The notes: generated by a model not told the origin, from the sequence alone. Shown: positions 32,658 to 42,664, counted from the first letter of the stretch. The stretch is DNA of 64,000 nucleotides from Brevibacterium sp. 'Marine' (GCF_012844365.1 NZ_CP051626.1:434001-498000), one strand, 5' to 3'. Made by a program: numbers and translations.

Positions 32658-33929
32658 ATGAATGTCGATCCCCCTGCATCGGTGCGCACTCGCGAGCATG
32701 GGCAGAAGAAGCTCGGCCGGAAGAAGATCTCCACCGCAGTGCTCCTCGGCCCGGCCTTCGTCGCGGCCATCGCGTACGTCGATCCGGGCAACGTCGCGGC
32801 CAACCTCACCGCCGGTGCGGAATACGGGTACCTGCTCGTCTGGGTGCTCGTGGCAGCGAACCTCATCGCCGTTCTCGTCCAATATCTGTCCTCGAAGCTC
32901 GGACTCGTCTCCGGGCAGTCGCTGTCGAGCCTCCTCGGTGATCGGCTTCGCAGGCGGTCTCGCCTCGCATACTGGGGGCAGGCCGAGATCGTCGCCATCG
33001 CCACCGACCTCGCCGAAGTCATCGGTGGGGCGATCGCGCTGAAGATCCTCTTCGATCTGCCGCTCCTCCTCGGCGGAGTCATCGTCGGAGTGGTGTCGCT
33101 GTTCCTGCTGTCGATCCAATCCACCCGCGGTCAGCGTCCCTTCGAGTTCGCCATCATCGGATTCCTGGTCATCATCGCCATCGGCTTTCTAGCAGGCCTG
33201 TTCGTCGGGGATGTGAACTGGGGGCAAGCCGCAGGTGGAATCGTGCCGCGGCTCGAGGGCACGAACTCCGTGGTCCTGGCCGCGAGCATGCTCGGCGCCA
33301 CCGTCATGCCCCACGCGATCTACCTCCACTCGGCGCTCTCGGTCGACCGCCACCGCGACAATGCGACCGCCTCGACCGGGCAGCTGCTGCGCGCCAGCCG
33401 CTGGGACGTCGTGCTCTCCCTCGTCATCGCCGGTTCCGTGAATATCGCCATGCTGCTGCTGGCCGCCGCGGCACTGCGCGGCCAGACCGGCACCGACACG
33501 ATCGAGGGAGCGCACGCGGTCGTCACGGCCAACCTCGGCGAGGTCGTCGGCCTCTTCTTCGGCATCGGACTGCTGGCCTCGGGGCTGGCCTCGAGCGCCG
33601 TCGGCTCCTATGCGGGCGCATCGATCATGCAGGGTCTGCTGCGCGTGCACATCCCGATCGTGTGGCAGCGCGCGTTCACGATGATCCCGGCACTCATCGT
33701 CCTCGCCATCGGCGTCGACCCGACCTGGGCGCTCGTGCTCAGCCAGGTCGTGCTCAGCCTCGGCATCCCATTTGCGATGATCCCCCTGGTCAGGCTCACG
33801 AGCAGCCGCCGGGTGATGGGCGAATTCGCGAACTCCCGGTGGATCACCCTCATCGCCGCGGCCGCCTCGGCGCTCATCATCGCCCTCAACGTCGTCCTCA
33901 TCGTTCTGCTCGCCCTCGGTGTGGACTGA
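32658..33929 (+). CDS. mntH: Nramp-family Mn(II)/H+ symporter
   Basis: A 423-residue transporter, normal for MntH, with the metal-binding DPGNVAANLTAGAEYGY in the first membrane segment and MPHAIYLHS in the sixth. About eleven membrane segments. It takes up Mn2+ (and Fe2+). The ATG at 32658 gives a leaderless start. Repression by a DtxR/MntR protein such as that at 39983-40651 is likely. Confidence 0.92.
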   Translation: MNVDPPASVRTREHGQKKLGRKKISTAVLLGPAFVAAIAYVDPGNVAANLTAGAEYGYLLVWVLVAANLIAVLVQYLSSKLGLVSGQSLSSLLGDRLRRRSRLAYWGQAEIVAIATDLAEVIGGAIALKILFDLPLLLGGVIVGVVSLFLLSIQSTRGQRPFEFAIIGFLVIIAIGFLAGLFVGDVNWGQAAGGIVPRLEGTNSVVLAASMLGATVMPHAIYLHSALSVDRHRDNATASTGQLLRASRWDVVLSLVIAGSVNIAMLLLAAAALRGQTGTDTIEGAHAVVTANLGEVVGLFFGIGLLASGLASSAVGSYAGASIMQGLLRVHIPIVWQRAFTMIPALIVLAIGVDPTWALVLSQVVLSLGIPFAMIPLVRLTSSRRVMGEFANSRWITLIAAAASALIIALNVVLIVLLALGVD

Positions 33930-34044
33930 CCGTCGCCGAGGCGGGTCCTCGGTCGGGGGGCAAATCCCTGCGGTGATTCCCTGAGCAGCGGACATCCTCG
34001 GTCGGGTTCGGTCGGGGGTGACGGTGACGCGTTCTCGAGCGGAC

Positions 34045-35577
34045 TCAGCCCTGACGCAGGTCGATCGGCCGGACGAGGATGCGCGGGTCCGAGCGCACCC
34101 ACCACGGCTTCGGTTCTCCGGCAGCGACGGCCGCACGGCGTTCGGCGCGGGTGGCATAGCGGTAGGTGAAGACGCGGACGCGGATGAGATCGGGCGCGGC
34201 ACCGTCGAAGGGATCGGGACCCATGAGGCGGCGGATCTGCGCATCGCCGGAGCCGATCGCGCGCAGCAGCTCGGTGAACCACGTCTGCCGGTAGTCGCCG
34301 AGCGCGGCGAACCACATGAGCCAATCGAGGCGCAGATGATAGGGCGCGACGACCGGCCCGCGACGAAGAACGTCACCGGGTTTGCCCTTGAACTCGTACT
34401 CCTGCCAGCGCTCGCCGTCCCACCCCTCGATGATGATCTCGTTGCGGGTCTCGGTCATCGACCCGAAAGCGCCATAGGCGTTGCCGAGTCCGAGTCGATT
34501 GAAGCTCGCGTTCATCAGCTGATTCGGCGAGAAGAGATTGCGCAGCGCCGGCACGTTCAGCCAGGCCTGCCACGCGACGAATACGAGGACGATGATCAGC
34601 CACCAGACCGGCATCGGCTGAGAGGGATCGGCACCCGCGGACGAACCGGCCGCCTCGGTGACGGTGGGATCGGTGAATATTCCGACGACGGAATTCCATC
34701 CCCATCCGGGGAACGGGCCGCCGACGATCCACCGGAAGAACGTGTCGCTGATTCCGGAGCAGGCGAGCAGGATCGTCGCCCAGTTCAGCCACGCATAGTT
34801 GCCGCTGATGACGAGAGCGAGCTGGGTGATGATGATGGCGACAGCGGCGAACGATGCGATCGGCTGGGGCAGGAACAGCAGCCACGGGGCGGCGAGCTGG
34901 ACGATATGACTGCCCAGGGTCTCAGTCTTGTGCCACCAGCCGGGCATGAGGTGGGCCCGGCGGGAGAGCGGGTTCGGCATCGGCTGGGTCTGATGGTGAT
35001 AGTCCATCGCGGTGAGGTCGCGCCAGGATGAGTCCCCGCGCATCTTGATCATTCCGGCTCCGAATTCGACGCGGATGACGAACCAGCGCAGCAGCAGGAT
35101 CATCGCCCACGTCGGGGCCACCTCGTGGGAGCCGAGGAAGCCGACGAGGAACCCGGCCTCGAGCAGCAGCGATTCCCAGCCGAAGCCGTAGAAGCGCTGC
35201 CCGATCGACACGATCGAGAAGTAGAGTCCCCACATGCCTAAGAACACCGGGATCGGCACCCATGCGGGACCGGCCTGGGGCAGCCCGATGATCGCCGAGG
35301 CGGCCAGAACCATTCCGATCACGCAGACGAGGCGGAGTCGTCGGTCCGAATACGCAAACCGCTTCCAGCGGAAGAGACTCGGTGCCTGCTTGGCCGAGGT
35401 CAGAGCGATGAAGCGCGGGGCGGGGGTGAGTCCCCTTTCGCCGAGAAGAGCCGGGAACTGGTTGAACGCGGATGCGAAGGCGATGAGGAAGAGCAACGCG
35501 ATACCGCGTTGGATGATTTCGCGGGAGATCGTGTAGTCGCCGGCGGTGAACAGGGCGACCACCTGGCCGAAGTCCAT
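34045..35577 (-). CDS. lipase maturation factor-like membrane protein
   Basis: A 510-residue protein with about ten membrane segments. FGWESLLLEAGFL, RWFVIRVEFGAGMIKMRGDSSWRDLTAMDYHHQTQPMPNPLSR and the C-terminal PYHLRLDWLMWFAAL match the lipase maturation factor (LMF1) family; human LMF1 helps fold lipases in the ER, and the bacterial role is not known. GGAGG within the stop region of the upstream gene precedes the ATG, so the two genes are coupled (3-bp gap). Confidence 0.85.
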   Translation of the reverse strand: MDFGQVVALFTAGDYTISREIIQRGIALLFLIAFASAFNQFPALLGERGLTPAPRFIALTSAKQAPSLFRWKRFAYSDRRLRLVCVIGMVLAASAIIGLPQAGPAWVPIPVFLGMWGLYFSIVSIGQRFYGFGWESLLLEAGFLVGFLGSHEVAPTWAMILLLRWFVIRVEFGAGMIKMRGDSSWRDLTAMDYHHQTQPMPNPLSRRAHLMPGWWHKTETLGSHIVQLAAPWLLFLPQPIASFAAVAIIITQLALVISGNYAWLNWATILLACSGISDTFFRWIVGGPFPGWGWNSVVGIFTDPTVTEAAGSSAGADPSQPMPVWWLIIVLVFVAWQAWLNVPALRNLFSPNQLMNASFNRLGLGNAYGAFGSMTETRNEIIIEGWDGERWQEYEFKGKPGDVLRRGPVVAPYHLRLDWLMWFAALGDYRQTWFTELLRAIGSGDAQIRRLMGPDPFDGAAPDLIRVRVFTYRYATRAERRAAVAAGEPKPWWVRSDPRILVRPIDLRQG

Positions 35578-35580
35578 AGC

Positions 35581-36726
35581 CTATGCCTCCTGGTGCGGCA
35601 GACGGCCGGTGGCAGCCAGGGACGTCACCGCTCCGGCGAATGTGCTTGCGGCGCCCGGGTCCCCGCAGACGAGTTCCATGTCCGGGCGGTTCCGGAAGTA
35701 GAGCAGGGTGACCGGTTCCGAACCGCGGTGAGTCGTCTCGGCGCCGAGCAGCTGACCCGGTTCTGCCTGTTCGAGGACGAACGAGCGGCCCGGGGCGACG
35801 ATCGAGGCACGGACGATCCGGGTGTTCGTGAGCACGATCATCTGCGGTTCGCGACCGAGATCGCTGAGGTGATACAGGTAGAGCTTCTCGTTGGCCGCGA
35901 GCAGATCGTATGGCGGTTCGCCCTCCCTTGCCCTGTCGGATCGTGCCCTCTGACGTCTGGCAGCGGCGGTCTGCCGGTCCTGAAAGTTCCGGTCCTGCGG
36001 TGGATTCGCGTGGTCATAACTGGAGATTCGGGCGACCGCCCACCGATGCGTGCCCGCGAGGACGGGCAGCGTCAGCAGCAAGATGAAACCGCATACGACG
36101 AGTGCAATCCAGGTCGGCATCTCCGGTACTCCGTATCCGAAGAAGAAGGAGGAGGCGATGACAAACAGCCACATGAACGTCAGGATAGTCACGTAAAGGC
36201 CGCGATGGTGGCGGCTGACCGCCTCGGCGACCGACGTCCAGATGAAGCTGAGGTTGGCCGCAGACCAATAGGCGAAGAGCATGACGACAGCAGGCAAGGG
36301 TGAGGACGCGAAGTCGCCCCACACGGTTCCGAAGTTCCCAGAGTCCTGCGCACTCGCGTGCCAGATGAACGTCGCCGCGACCCCGATCACCGCCCAGATG
36401 GGACCGACAGCGAAAATCATGTGCCACGGTTGGTTGATGAAGCCGGTGAAGGATCCGCGCGTCTGCGCGACTGAAGGATCTGGGCCAGAGTCATCGCCGT
36501 CCCGCGGACTGATCCGCAGGAACACGATGAAAGCAACCAAGCAGACTGAGCCATAGAGCTGAAAGGCGAGAGTCTTGGCGAACGAGGCATCGAGGGTGCT
36601 GCCGTCGAAGCTCTTCGGTTGTGCCATGAAACCTGTATTTGCCCAGAGGAAGTAGACCGTGATCACGGCCGCGACGACGGCACCATATACGAGGATTCTG
36701 CGGAATGCTGACCTGCGGAACTTCAT
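35581..36726 (-). CDS. membrane protein with C-terminal PH-like domain
   Basis: A 381-residue protein: about seven hydrophobic segments in residues 10-240, a basic linker (ARRQRARSDRAREGE), then a globular C-terminus with LLAANEKLYLYHLSDLGREPQMIVLTNTRIVRAS. That last segment resembles bacterial PH-like domains and the minus-strand gene at 39303-39851. It is followed 3 bp later by the LMF-like gene. No known function. Confidence 0.6.
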   Translation of the reverse strand: MKFRRSAFRRILVYGAVVAAVITVYFLWANTGFMAQPKSFDGSTLDASFAKTLAFQLYGSVCLVAFIVFLRISPRDGDDSGPDPSVAQTRGSFTGFINQPWHMIFAVGPIWAVIGVAATFIWHASAQDSGNFGTVWGDFASSPLPAVVMLFAYWSAANLSFIWTSVAEAVSRHHRGLYVTILTFMWLFVIASSFFFGYGVPEMPTWIALVVCGFILLLTLPVLAGTHRWAVARISSYDHANPPQDRNFQDRQTAAARRQRARSDRAREGEPPYDLLAANEKLYLYHLSDLGREPQMIVLTNTRIVRASIVAPGRSFVLEQAEPGQLLGAETTHRGSEPVTLLYFRNRPDMELVCGDPGAASTFAGAVTSLAATGRLPHQEA

Positions 36727-36848
36727 ACTCAGAGTCTGGCAGATCCAGGGGGTGCCCGACTTGCCGATGATGTTTCAGATTCGACGAAGCCCACCTCACA
36801 GCGACCGCTCGCACATCAACAGTGTGCCGCCTCTGCGGGTGGACACGG

Positions 36849-36868
36849 CCACCCCGGCGAAGGGGTGG
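36849..36868 (-). terminator. hairpin after the BCCT transporter gene
   Basis: CCACCCC and GGGGTGG pair around GGCGAA, 2 bp beyond the stop codon on the minus strand. No U-tract; a probable terminator. Confidence 0.5.
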
Positions 36869-36870
36869 GG

Positions 36871-39129
36871 TCAGTGTTTCGGCTCTTCGAGCTCTTCGAC
36901 GTCGTCGGGGTCCTTGGGCACCGCCGGAATCGAATCCGTGGTCGGCGGTATGGGAGGGGTGACGACCGACTGGTAGGAGTGCTCGTGCGAATAGGCGAGG
37001 AACGACAGGTGGTTCTCGTACCGGTCGAGCACGTCATCGATGATCTGCTGCGAGCTCAAGCCCATGAGGTCGTAGCCTTCCGAACCGGTCTGGGTGAAGA
37101 CCTCGATGCGCAGGTACTTGTCGTCGCCGCGCGGGGCATTGCGGGCACCGAACGACGGCACATTCGCTTCGACGGCCGCAGCCTCATAGTGGAAGTCGCG
37201 CTGCTCGCCCATGTCGACATTGAGCGTGTTCGTCGTGATGCCGGTGTCCTCGTCCATGGTCTGGAGGTGCTCGACGGTGTAGCCGAGTTCGCGGAACTCC
37301 GTGGCTACGGCGTCCAAGGACGGTCCGACCACCTCGGCGACGAAGCGTTCGACGGACTTCTTCGTGGGGTAGGACCGCAGAGTGGCCAGACGCTGACGCC
37401 AGGTCTTCTCCGGAGCACGACCGCCGTGGGCGGCGGTGGTGCGGCGACGACGGATCCGACCCTCACGTTCGGCGCGTTCCATGCGCAGAACCTTCGAGAA
37501 CGAGGCCATGACGAGGTAGGCGATGATCGTCACCGGCAGGGCGAAGATCAGGGTCGCGTACTCCATCGTCGTCACACCGCCGGCGACGAGCATGGCGATC
37601 GTGAGCACTGCGGTCACCAGCGCCCAGAAGATGCGCAGCCACTTCTTGCCGTCCTCTTCCGGGTTGGGGATCGAGGAGGAGAAGTTCGACATCACCATGG
37701 CACCGGAGTTCGCGCTCGTGAGGTAGAACAGCAGACCCGACAGTGTGGCCAGTCCGATGAGGAACGTCGCTCCCGGGAACATCTCGAGCAGGTCGTACCA
37801 GCCCTGTTCCGGGGAGGCGATGGCTGTCTGCGCGAACTCGTCATTGCCGTTGAACACCTCGGACAGGGCGGAGTTGCCGAAGATCGTGACGATGATGAAG
37901 TCACAGATGACGGGCGCGGTGATTGCGGCGATGACGAACTCACGCAGGGTGCGGCCGCGGGAGATGCGGGCCAGGAACAGACCGACGAACGGACCCCAGG
38001 CGAGCCAGAAGGCCCAGAAGAACAGGGTCCAGCCGCCCATCCATTCGGAACCGCCGTCGACATAGGCGAACGTCGACAGAGTGCGTTCGGGAAGGGTGAA
38101 GATGAACCGGCCGATGTTCTCGACCATGGCGTTGAGCAGGAACGCGGTCTTGCCGGTGACGAGGATGTAGAGCATCATCGCCGCGCACGACCAGAGGTTG
38201 AGCTCCGAGACGAGGCGGATGCCCTTGTCCACGCCCGAGGTGCAGGCGGCGACGGTCATGACCACAGCCACGATGACCAGCGCGATCTGCAGGGCCAGGC
38301 CCTGTTCGAGGCCGAAGAGGGTGGCGAATCCGACGTTGAGCAGGACGACGCCGATGCCCATCGAGGTGGCCACTCCGAAGACGGTGCCGACGAGAGCGAA
38401 GATGTCGATGACGTCACCGGTGGTTCCGCGCACGCGCTTGCCCAGCAGCGGGTAGAGGACCGCGCGGATCGACAGGGGCATGCCCCAGCGGTAGGCGAAG
38501 TACCCCATCGCCATGCCCAGCAGCGAATACATCGACCAGCCGGCGATGCCGTAGTGGAACATCGTCCACACCACGGCATCCTGGGAAGCCGCCGCCGATT
38601 CGGGGGAGGCGTTGACGGGGTGGAGGTACTGGGTGATCGGTCCGGTCACCGAGTAGAAGAGCATGTCGATGCCCACGCCCGCGGCGAAGAGCATGGCGAC
38701 CCAGGTGAAGAGGTTGTACTGCGGGCGGGAGTGGTCGGGGCCCAGGCGGACCGAACCTTCCTTCGACAGTGCGACCCAGAGGACGAAGCCGATGACCGCG
38801 GTGACGGTGACGACATAGAACCAGCCGAGGTTCTCCGCGATCCAGTCGACAACGGTCTTCATCGTCGACTGCGCTGCAGCCGGCATGGCCATCGCCCACA
38901 CGGAGAAGGCGAGGATGATGAGGGAGGCGACGATGAAGACTCGCCAGTTGACCCGGGAGCCGCGTTCGTCGGAGAGCTCCTCAGGGCCTTTGCTCATCTC
39001 CGTGCTGTCGATCGGAGCGCGCTTCTCGGGGTCGATGTCCCTGCTGGTTCGCGTCGCCCGGTCGGTGCCGCCGAATCGCTCACGTTCGACGACTGGGCGC
39101 TTCAACTTCTCTTCGTTCGGATCCTGCAC
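36871..39129 (-). CDS. BCCT-family betaine/choline transporter
   Basis: A 752-residue BetT-like transporter with twelve membrane segments between about 65 and 570. The BCCT signature GGWTLFFWAFWLAWGPFVGLFLARISRGRT is present. The long C-terminus (about 570-752) is an osmosensing/regulatory tail typical of BetT. GTG at 39129 is chosen because GGAGG lies 7 nt before it; the TTG 21 bp upstream overlaps nothing. The TAGAAT at 39188-39183 may be its -10 box. It could feed the betaine-type demethylation genes at 59302-61815. Confidence 0.88.
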   Translation of the reverse strand: MQDPNEEKLKRPVVERERFGGTDRATRTSRDIDPEKRAPIDSTEMSKGPEELSDERGSRVNWRVFIVASLIILAFSVWAMAMPAAAQSTMKTVVDWIAENLGWFYVVTVTAVIGFVLWVALSKEGSVRLGPDHSRPQYNLFTWVAMLFAAGVGIDMLFYSVTGPITQYLHPVNASPESAAASQDAVVWTMFHYGIAGWSMYSLLGMAMGYFAYRWGMPLSIRAVLYPLLGKRVRGTTGDVIDIFALVGTVFGVATSMGIGVVLLNVGFATLFGLEQGLALQIALVIVAVVMTVAACTSGVDKGIRLVSELNLWSCAAMMLYILVTGKTAFLLNAMVENIGRFIFTLPERTLSTFAYVDGGSEWMGGWTLFFWAFWLAWGPFVGLFLARISRGRTLREFVIAAITAPVICDFIIVTIFGNSALSEVFNGNDEFAQTAIASPEQGWYDLLEMFPGATFLIGLATLSGLLFYLTSANSGAMVMSNFSSSIPNPEEDGKKWLRIFWALVTAVLTIAMLVAGGVTTMEYATLIFALPVTIIAYLVMASFSKVLRMERAEREGRIRRRRTTAAHGGRAPEKTWRQRLATLRSYPTKKSVERFVAEVVGPSLDAVATEFRELGYTVEHLQTMDEDTGITTNTLNVDMGEQRDFHYEAAAVEANVPSFGARNAPRGDDKYLRIEVFTQTGSEGYDLMGLSSQQIIDDVLDRYENHLSFLAYSHEHSYQSVVTPPIPPTTDSIPAVPKDPDDVEELEEPKH

Positions 39130-39302
39130 GCATCGACCTCCGGTAGACAAAAAGGGACAGGGCCCGAAAATGGGCCCGATCCATTCTACGAGTGGAGGTT
39201 TCTCACAAATTCATCACCCCCTCTTTTGAGGAAGCAGACTAAGGGGTGGGGGCGTCCGGGTCAGGCCCGTGAGCGGGGCTGCTCAGGTTCGGGAGACGGC
39301 GT

Positions 39303-39851
39303 TCAAGTCCGTGAGCGGGCGGCCACCTCGGTGAAGGTGTCGACGAAGCGCTGCGCCTCGGCGGGGGTGGCCTCCTCCAACCGCATCGACGATCCGACGT
39401 GCAGCTCCACGGTCACGGTGGCCCGTCCACGGGATTCTTCGGCGCGGACATCAGCTGCCTGCCGAGGCGTCGCTTCCGAGAGTTGGGCGATGGAACCCTG
39501 AGCGTCGGTGCGCACCCGCATGATCCGCGCGTTGGTGAGGATGAGCAGATCGGTGTCGAACGGCGGCAGGCTCCGCAGCCGCGCGTATTCGATCTCGCCG
39601 GGGCGGAACAGGCCGGCTGCAGTGAGCCGCTCTGGTCGCGGAGGCGGGCTGTCCGGGGCGGTCGACCCCCGCTGGGCTGCTGGGCGAGAGTCCGTTCTGC
39701 GGGTCCTCGCCCAGCGGCGGAACGCACGGAACGGGAACCAGCCGTCCTCGGCGGGGGACGGGCCGTCGGGGACGGCGGGTCGCACCGACTCCGGTCGGTC
39801 GCCGTCGTCGGCTGGGTGAACCGGGTCGGAGGGGAGGGAATGGGAGGTCAT
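39303..39851 (-). CDS. hypothetical protein with PH-like domain
   Basis: A 182-residue soluble protein. The N-terminal half is Pro/Arg-rich and disordered; the C-terminal half has DTDLLILTNARIMRVRTDAQGSIAQLSEATPRQAADV, which parallels the IVLTNTRIVRAS segment of the membrane protein at 35581. ATG 39851 is chosen; no clear ribosome-binding site. Function unknown. Confidence 0.55.
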   Translation of the reverse strand: MTSHSLPSDPVHPADDGDRPESVRPAVPDGPSPAEDGWFPFRAFRRWARTRRTDSRPAAQRGSTAPDSPPPRPERLTAAGLFRPGEIEYARLRSLPPFDTDLLILTNARIMRVRTDAQGSIAQLSEATPRQAADVRAEESRGRATVTVELHVGSSMRLEEATPAEAQRFVDTFTEVAARSRT

Positions 39852-39982
39852 GAATGTGATTCTGGCAGGGCCGCCTCGGCGATGGGGTGGGTCAGTCGTA
39901 ATCGTTTGGGAACATCTGTGCCCGATCACTCACTTCGGGTGAAGTTCGGGGAGGGCCGATGCGTCCATGGGATACTGGGAAC

Positions 39983-40651
39983 ATGCGTGCAGGTGAAGTC
40001 TCCGAGGTCAGTCAGGACTACCTCAAGGCCATCTGGTCGGCCCAGGAATGGGGCGGGGACCCGATGACGGCCACCGAGCTCGCGAAGCGGTTCGGAACGA
40101 CGAAGGCCAATGTCACCGAGGTGCTCAAACGACTCGACGAACTCGGTCTCATCACTCGCGTGCCCTACCGTCCGCCCGTGCTCACCGAGCAGGGCAAGGC
40201 GATCGCCCTGTCGATGGTGCGCAGGCACAGGCTCATCGAAACGTTCCTCGTGAAGTCGCTCGGGTACGGCTGGGACGAGGTCCACGATGAGGCCGAGATC
40301 CTCGAGCACGCCGCCTCGGATCGGCTCATCGACCGCATCGACGCGTTCCTCGGCCACCCGTCGTCCGACCCGCACGGCGATCCCATCCCGGGTGCCGATG
40401 GTGCCGTCGATACCCATACTCCGACCCTCCTCGCCGAGGCGGCCGTCGGGTCCTATGCGGTGCTGAGGGTCTCCGACGCCGATCCTGTTGTTCTGGGCAA
40501 GCTCGCCGAGGCAGGTGTGCTTCCCGATGTCGCGCTCGACGTCGTCGATCGCACCGATGACGCGGTGACCGTGGACATCGGCGGGAGGCGGGAGGCGATC
40601 GCTGCCGCGCTCGCCGCGGCCGTATATCTGGATGCGGCCGCGGCGAGGTGA
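39983..40651 (+). CDS. DtxR/MntR-family metal-dependent repressor
   Basis: A 222-residue protein. The N-terminal HTH domain (VSQDYLKAIWSAQEWGGDPMTATELAKRFGTTKANVTEVLKRLDELGLI) is followed by RRHRLIETFLVKSLGYGWDEVHDEAEILEH, the dimer and metal-ligand region, and a C-terminal SH3-like half. Length fits the three-domain MntR/IdeR class. GATACT lies 6 nt before the ATG: leaderless. It is the only DtxR protein here, 6 kb from mntH with its palindromic operator. Confidence 0.88.
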   Translation: MRAGEVSEVSQDYLKAIWSAQEWGGDPMTATELAKRFGTTKANVTEVLKRLDELGLITRVPYRPPVLTEQGKAIALSMVRRHRLIETFLVKSLGYGWDEVHDEAEILEHAASDRLIDRIDAFLGHPSSDPHGDPIPGADGAVDTHTPTLLAEAAVGSYAVLRVSDADPVVLGKLAEAGVLPDVALDVVDRTDDAVTVDIGGRREAIAAALAAAVYLDAAAAR

Positions 40652-40687
40652 CGGGCGGGACCGGGCTCTCGCCTTGGCCGAGCGGGG

Positions 40688-41200
40688 TCAGGCACTCTCG
40701 CCTTCGCCGCGTGTGCGCGGCCGTGGGAACTTCGGTTCGGCACGCAGCAGGGTCAGGCTTGTAGCCGCATGCGCGTCGAAGCCTTCGGCGAGGAAGAGCT
40801 TCGGCCAGTCACCCCAGAGCTCGGACTCATACGGGGTGCCGGGCAGGTAGGTTCCGTGCGTGTTCCGTCGATGCCACGGGTGAGACCGGAATGCCGTCTT
40901 GGGAATGGTTCGCAGCGTTTCGAACAGGGTCTGATAGAGCACCGGTGTGAAGCCATCACTGCGCGCGGCATCGGCCGTGCCCACCCAGCCGGGTCCGGCA
41001 ATCGGGATGCCCCGTTTGATCGCCGAGCTCATCTGGGCTTTGATGCCGGCACGCTGCGGGTCGGGGGAGTGGTGGAGGAGCACCTTCGACCAGTGCAGGG
41101 CCTCGTCGGGGTCGAATCCCGGCCACTGTTCAGCGGCCCTGCGACGGTTCTCGGCGTCGTTGCGGGAGTCGGCGGAGTCGTTGTCGAAGTCTGCGGACAT
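40688..41200 (-). CDS. hypothetical protein, 170 residues
   Basis: Starts at the ATG near 41200, preceded by AAGGACGG. The body has WPGFDPDEALHWSKVLLHHSPDPQR and a Trp/His-rich middle (RSHPWHRRNTHGTYLPGTPYESELWGDWPKLFLAEGFDAHAA). Codon use is normal and it ends 37 bp from the DtxR stop. I do not recognise a family, and no signal peptide or membrane segment is seen. Real coding is supported mainly by GC-position pattern and the amino acid composition. Confidence 0.55.
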   Translation of the reverse strand: MSADFDNDSADSRNDAENRRRAAEQWPGFDPDEALHWSKVLLHHSPDPQRAGIKAQMSSAIKRGIPIAGPGWVGTADAARSDGFTPVLYQTLFETLRTIPKTAFRSHPWHRRNTHGTYLPGTPYESELWGDWPKLFLAEGFDAHAATSLTLLRAEPKFPRPRTRGEGESA

Positions 41201-41551
41201 GGCACACCGTCCTTCTCGGGCGCGCTTCGGTAGCGCTGACCCGGATCGAAGCTTGCCCGAGCGGTTGACCCGGGCCCGTTCTTCCCCTGGGGCACCCGGT
41301 CGATGACGGGTTGCCGTGTGGCCGGCCAGGTACCGATGGCCACAACTCGCGAACGTGTACTCAGTGTAGACGGAGGGGGTGACACGACTCTTCTGCTCAC
41401 GATGCCTGCGGGGAGCAGCGGAGGAAGCTGAACAAGTCCTTCTGCAACGGCCCGTCGGCACAAAGATCAGGCGTTGCACAGGCCGGCCAGGGACCCGGGC
41501 CGGCCAGCGTCCCGGCTCGACTGCGATACGTCGGGCCGGGACGCCGGAGAC

Positions 41552-42664
41552 TCACCTCCGCGGCAGGTTCCACCTCGGCTGGGGCTGCTGCGGTTTCTGA
41601 TGCTGATTCATGAAACCGCGTTCGGCCTGCAGATGGCCCTTGTCATGGCTCTTCGCCTTCGGGTCGGTGCCCGGGATGGGCGCCTGCAGCTTCTCGGTCG
41701 CCGGTTTGGAGCCGACGATGGGCATCTCTCCGGTGATCAACGGTGTCTGCGGGGCCGCCTCGGTGATGGGGTTCTTCTTCCCTTTGTTGTTTCGCATGGT
41801 CTTTCCCTTCTTCGCATTCGTCTGATCTGATTCGTCGGCCAGTTCGGTGAACAGTCCGGTCCACTGGCCGGGGGTGAGGTCTTTGGGCAAGGTGTCTCCT
41901 CTGATGTCGTTGCGGTCCATGGTCGATTGCAGGCTGCGGTGATCGGTGATGCTCATCTTCGAGAGGATTCCTTTCATTCCTCGCCCGCGACCGGTGAAGA
42001 CCGCACGGACGAACTGTTGATAATCGGATCGAGCCTTGACTGGAATCGATCCGGTGGGGCAGCGATCGATGGTGAGGATGCCGCCATCGACGCTGGGTTT
42101 CGGGGTGAACGCATCGGCAGGGACGCGGGTGATGAGGCGGAAGTCGAACCATGGGGTCCATTGCGCGGTCATCATGGTCGATCCGCCGATTCCTGCGCGT
42201 TTGCGGGCGACCTCCCATTGCGTGAGCAGGATGGCCCGCTGCCAGCGCCCGGAGCGCAGCAGCCTGCGGAGGATGGCAGTGGTGAGGTGGAACGGCAGAT
42301 TGCCGACGATGACCGGCCGGTCGAGCCGAGTGGTCAGGATGTCGGCGTGCCGGACCTCGGCCCGCGGGTACGTGTCTTCAAGGTGATCCAACCTCGTTTC
42401 GTCGAGTTCGACGAGCGTGAGCTCTCGTCCGAGTCGGTAGAGCTCGGCGGTGACTGCCCCATCCCCGGGACCGATCTCCATGATCGGTCCGGAGGTGGAA
42501 CGAGCCAGGCTCGCAATCGTTGAGATGGTGGTGGGTGAGCGCAGAAAGTTCTGGCCGAGTTCATGTCGTCCGCCGTGCTGTGACCGCGGGGCCGAGTGCG
42601 AATGGGACTGTCTGCGTGTCGAATGGTGTCGTGGTGTGTGGGATCGCAATGGGATGTGCTCCAA
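41552..42664 (-). CDS. erm: 23S rRNA adenine N6-methyltransferase (Erm family)
   Basis: A 370-residue Erm enzyme. HELGQNFL (34-41), the SAM motif EIGPGDG (63-69) and the catalytic NLPF (122-125) are intact. It dimethylates A2058 of 23S rRNA and so confers macrolide-lincosamide-streptogramin B resistance in this family. The last ~85 residues are a Lys/Gln/Pro-rich tail like that of ErmE. The only in-frame starts are TTG codons (42664 or 42649) without a ribosome-binding site, fitting a regulated leader. No mobile element is near, so the gene looks resident. Confidence 0.88.
   Translation of the reverse strand: MEHIPLRSHTPRHHSTRRQSHSHSAPRSQHGGRHELGQNFLRSPTTISTIASLARSTSGPIMEIGPGDGAVTAELYRLGRELTLVELDETRLDHLEDTYPRAEVRHADILTTRLDRPVIVGNLPFHLTTAILRRLLRSGRWQRAILLTQWEVARKRAGIGGSTMMTAQWTPWFDFRLITRVPADAFTPKPSVDGGILTIDRCPTGSIPVKARSDYQQFVRAVFTGRGRGMKGILSKMSITDHRSLQSTMDRNDIRGDTLPKDLTPGQWTGLFTELADESDQTNAKKGKTMRNNKGKKNPITEAAPQTPLITGEMPIVGSKPATEKLQAPIPGTDPKAKSHDKGHLQAERGFMNQHQKPQQPQPRWNLPRR

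Noticed and set aside
33930..34044. Direct repeats of CCTCGGTCGGG after mntH
   Set aside because: Two short copies only, with no further structure; kept out as chance or minor duplication.
39129..39150. TTG start at 39150 for the BCCT gene
   Set aside because: GGAGG lies inside that extension, 7 nt before GTG 39129, so the GTG is the better start.
36865..39501. 878-codon plus-strand frame across the BCCT gene
   Set aside because: It is the antisense of a clear BCCT transporter; the predicted protein is a charge-rich Asp/Glu/His/Arg mix with no family features, as expected for antisense of GC-rich genes.
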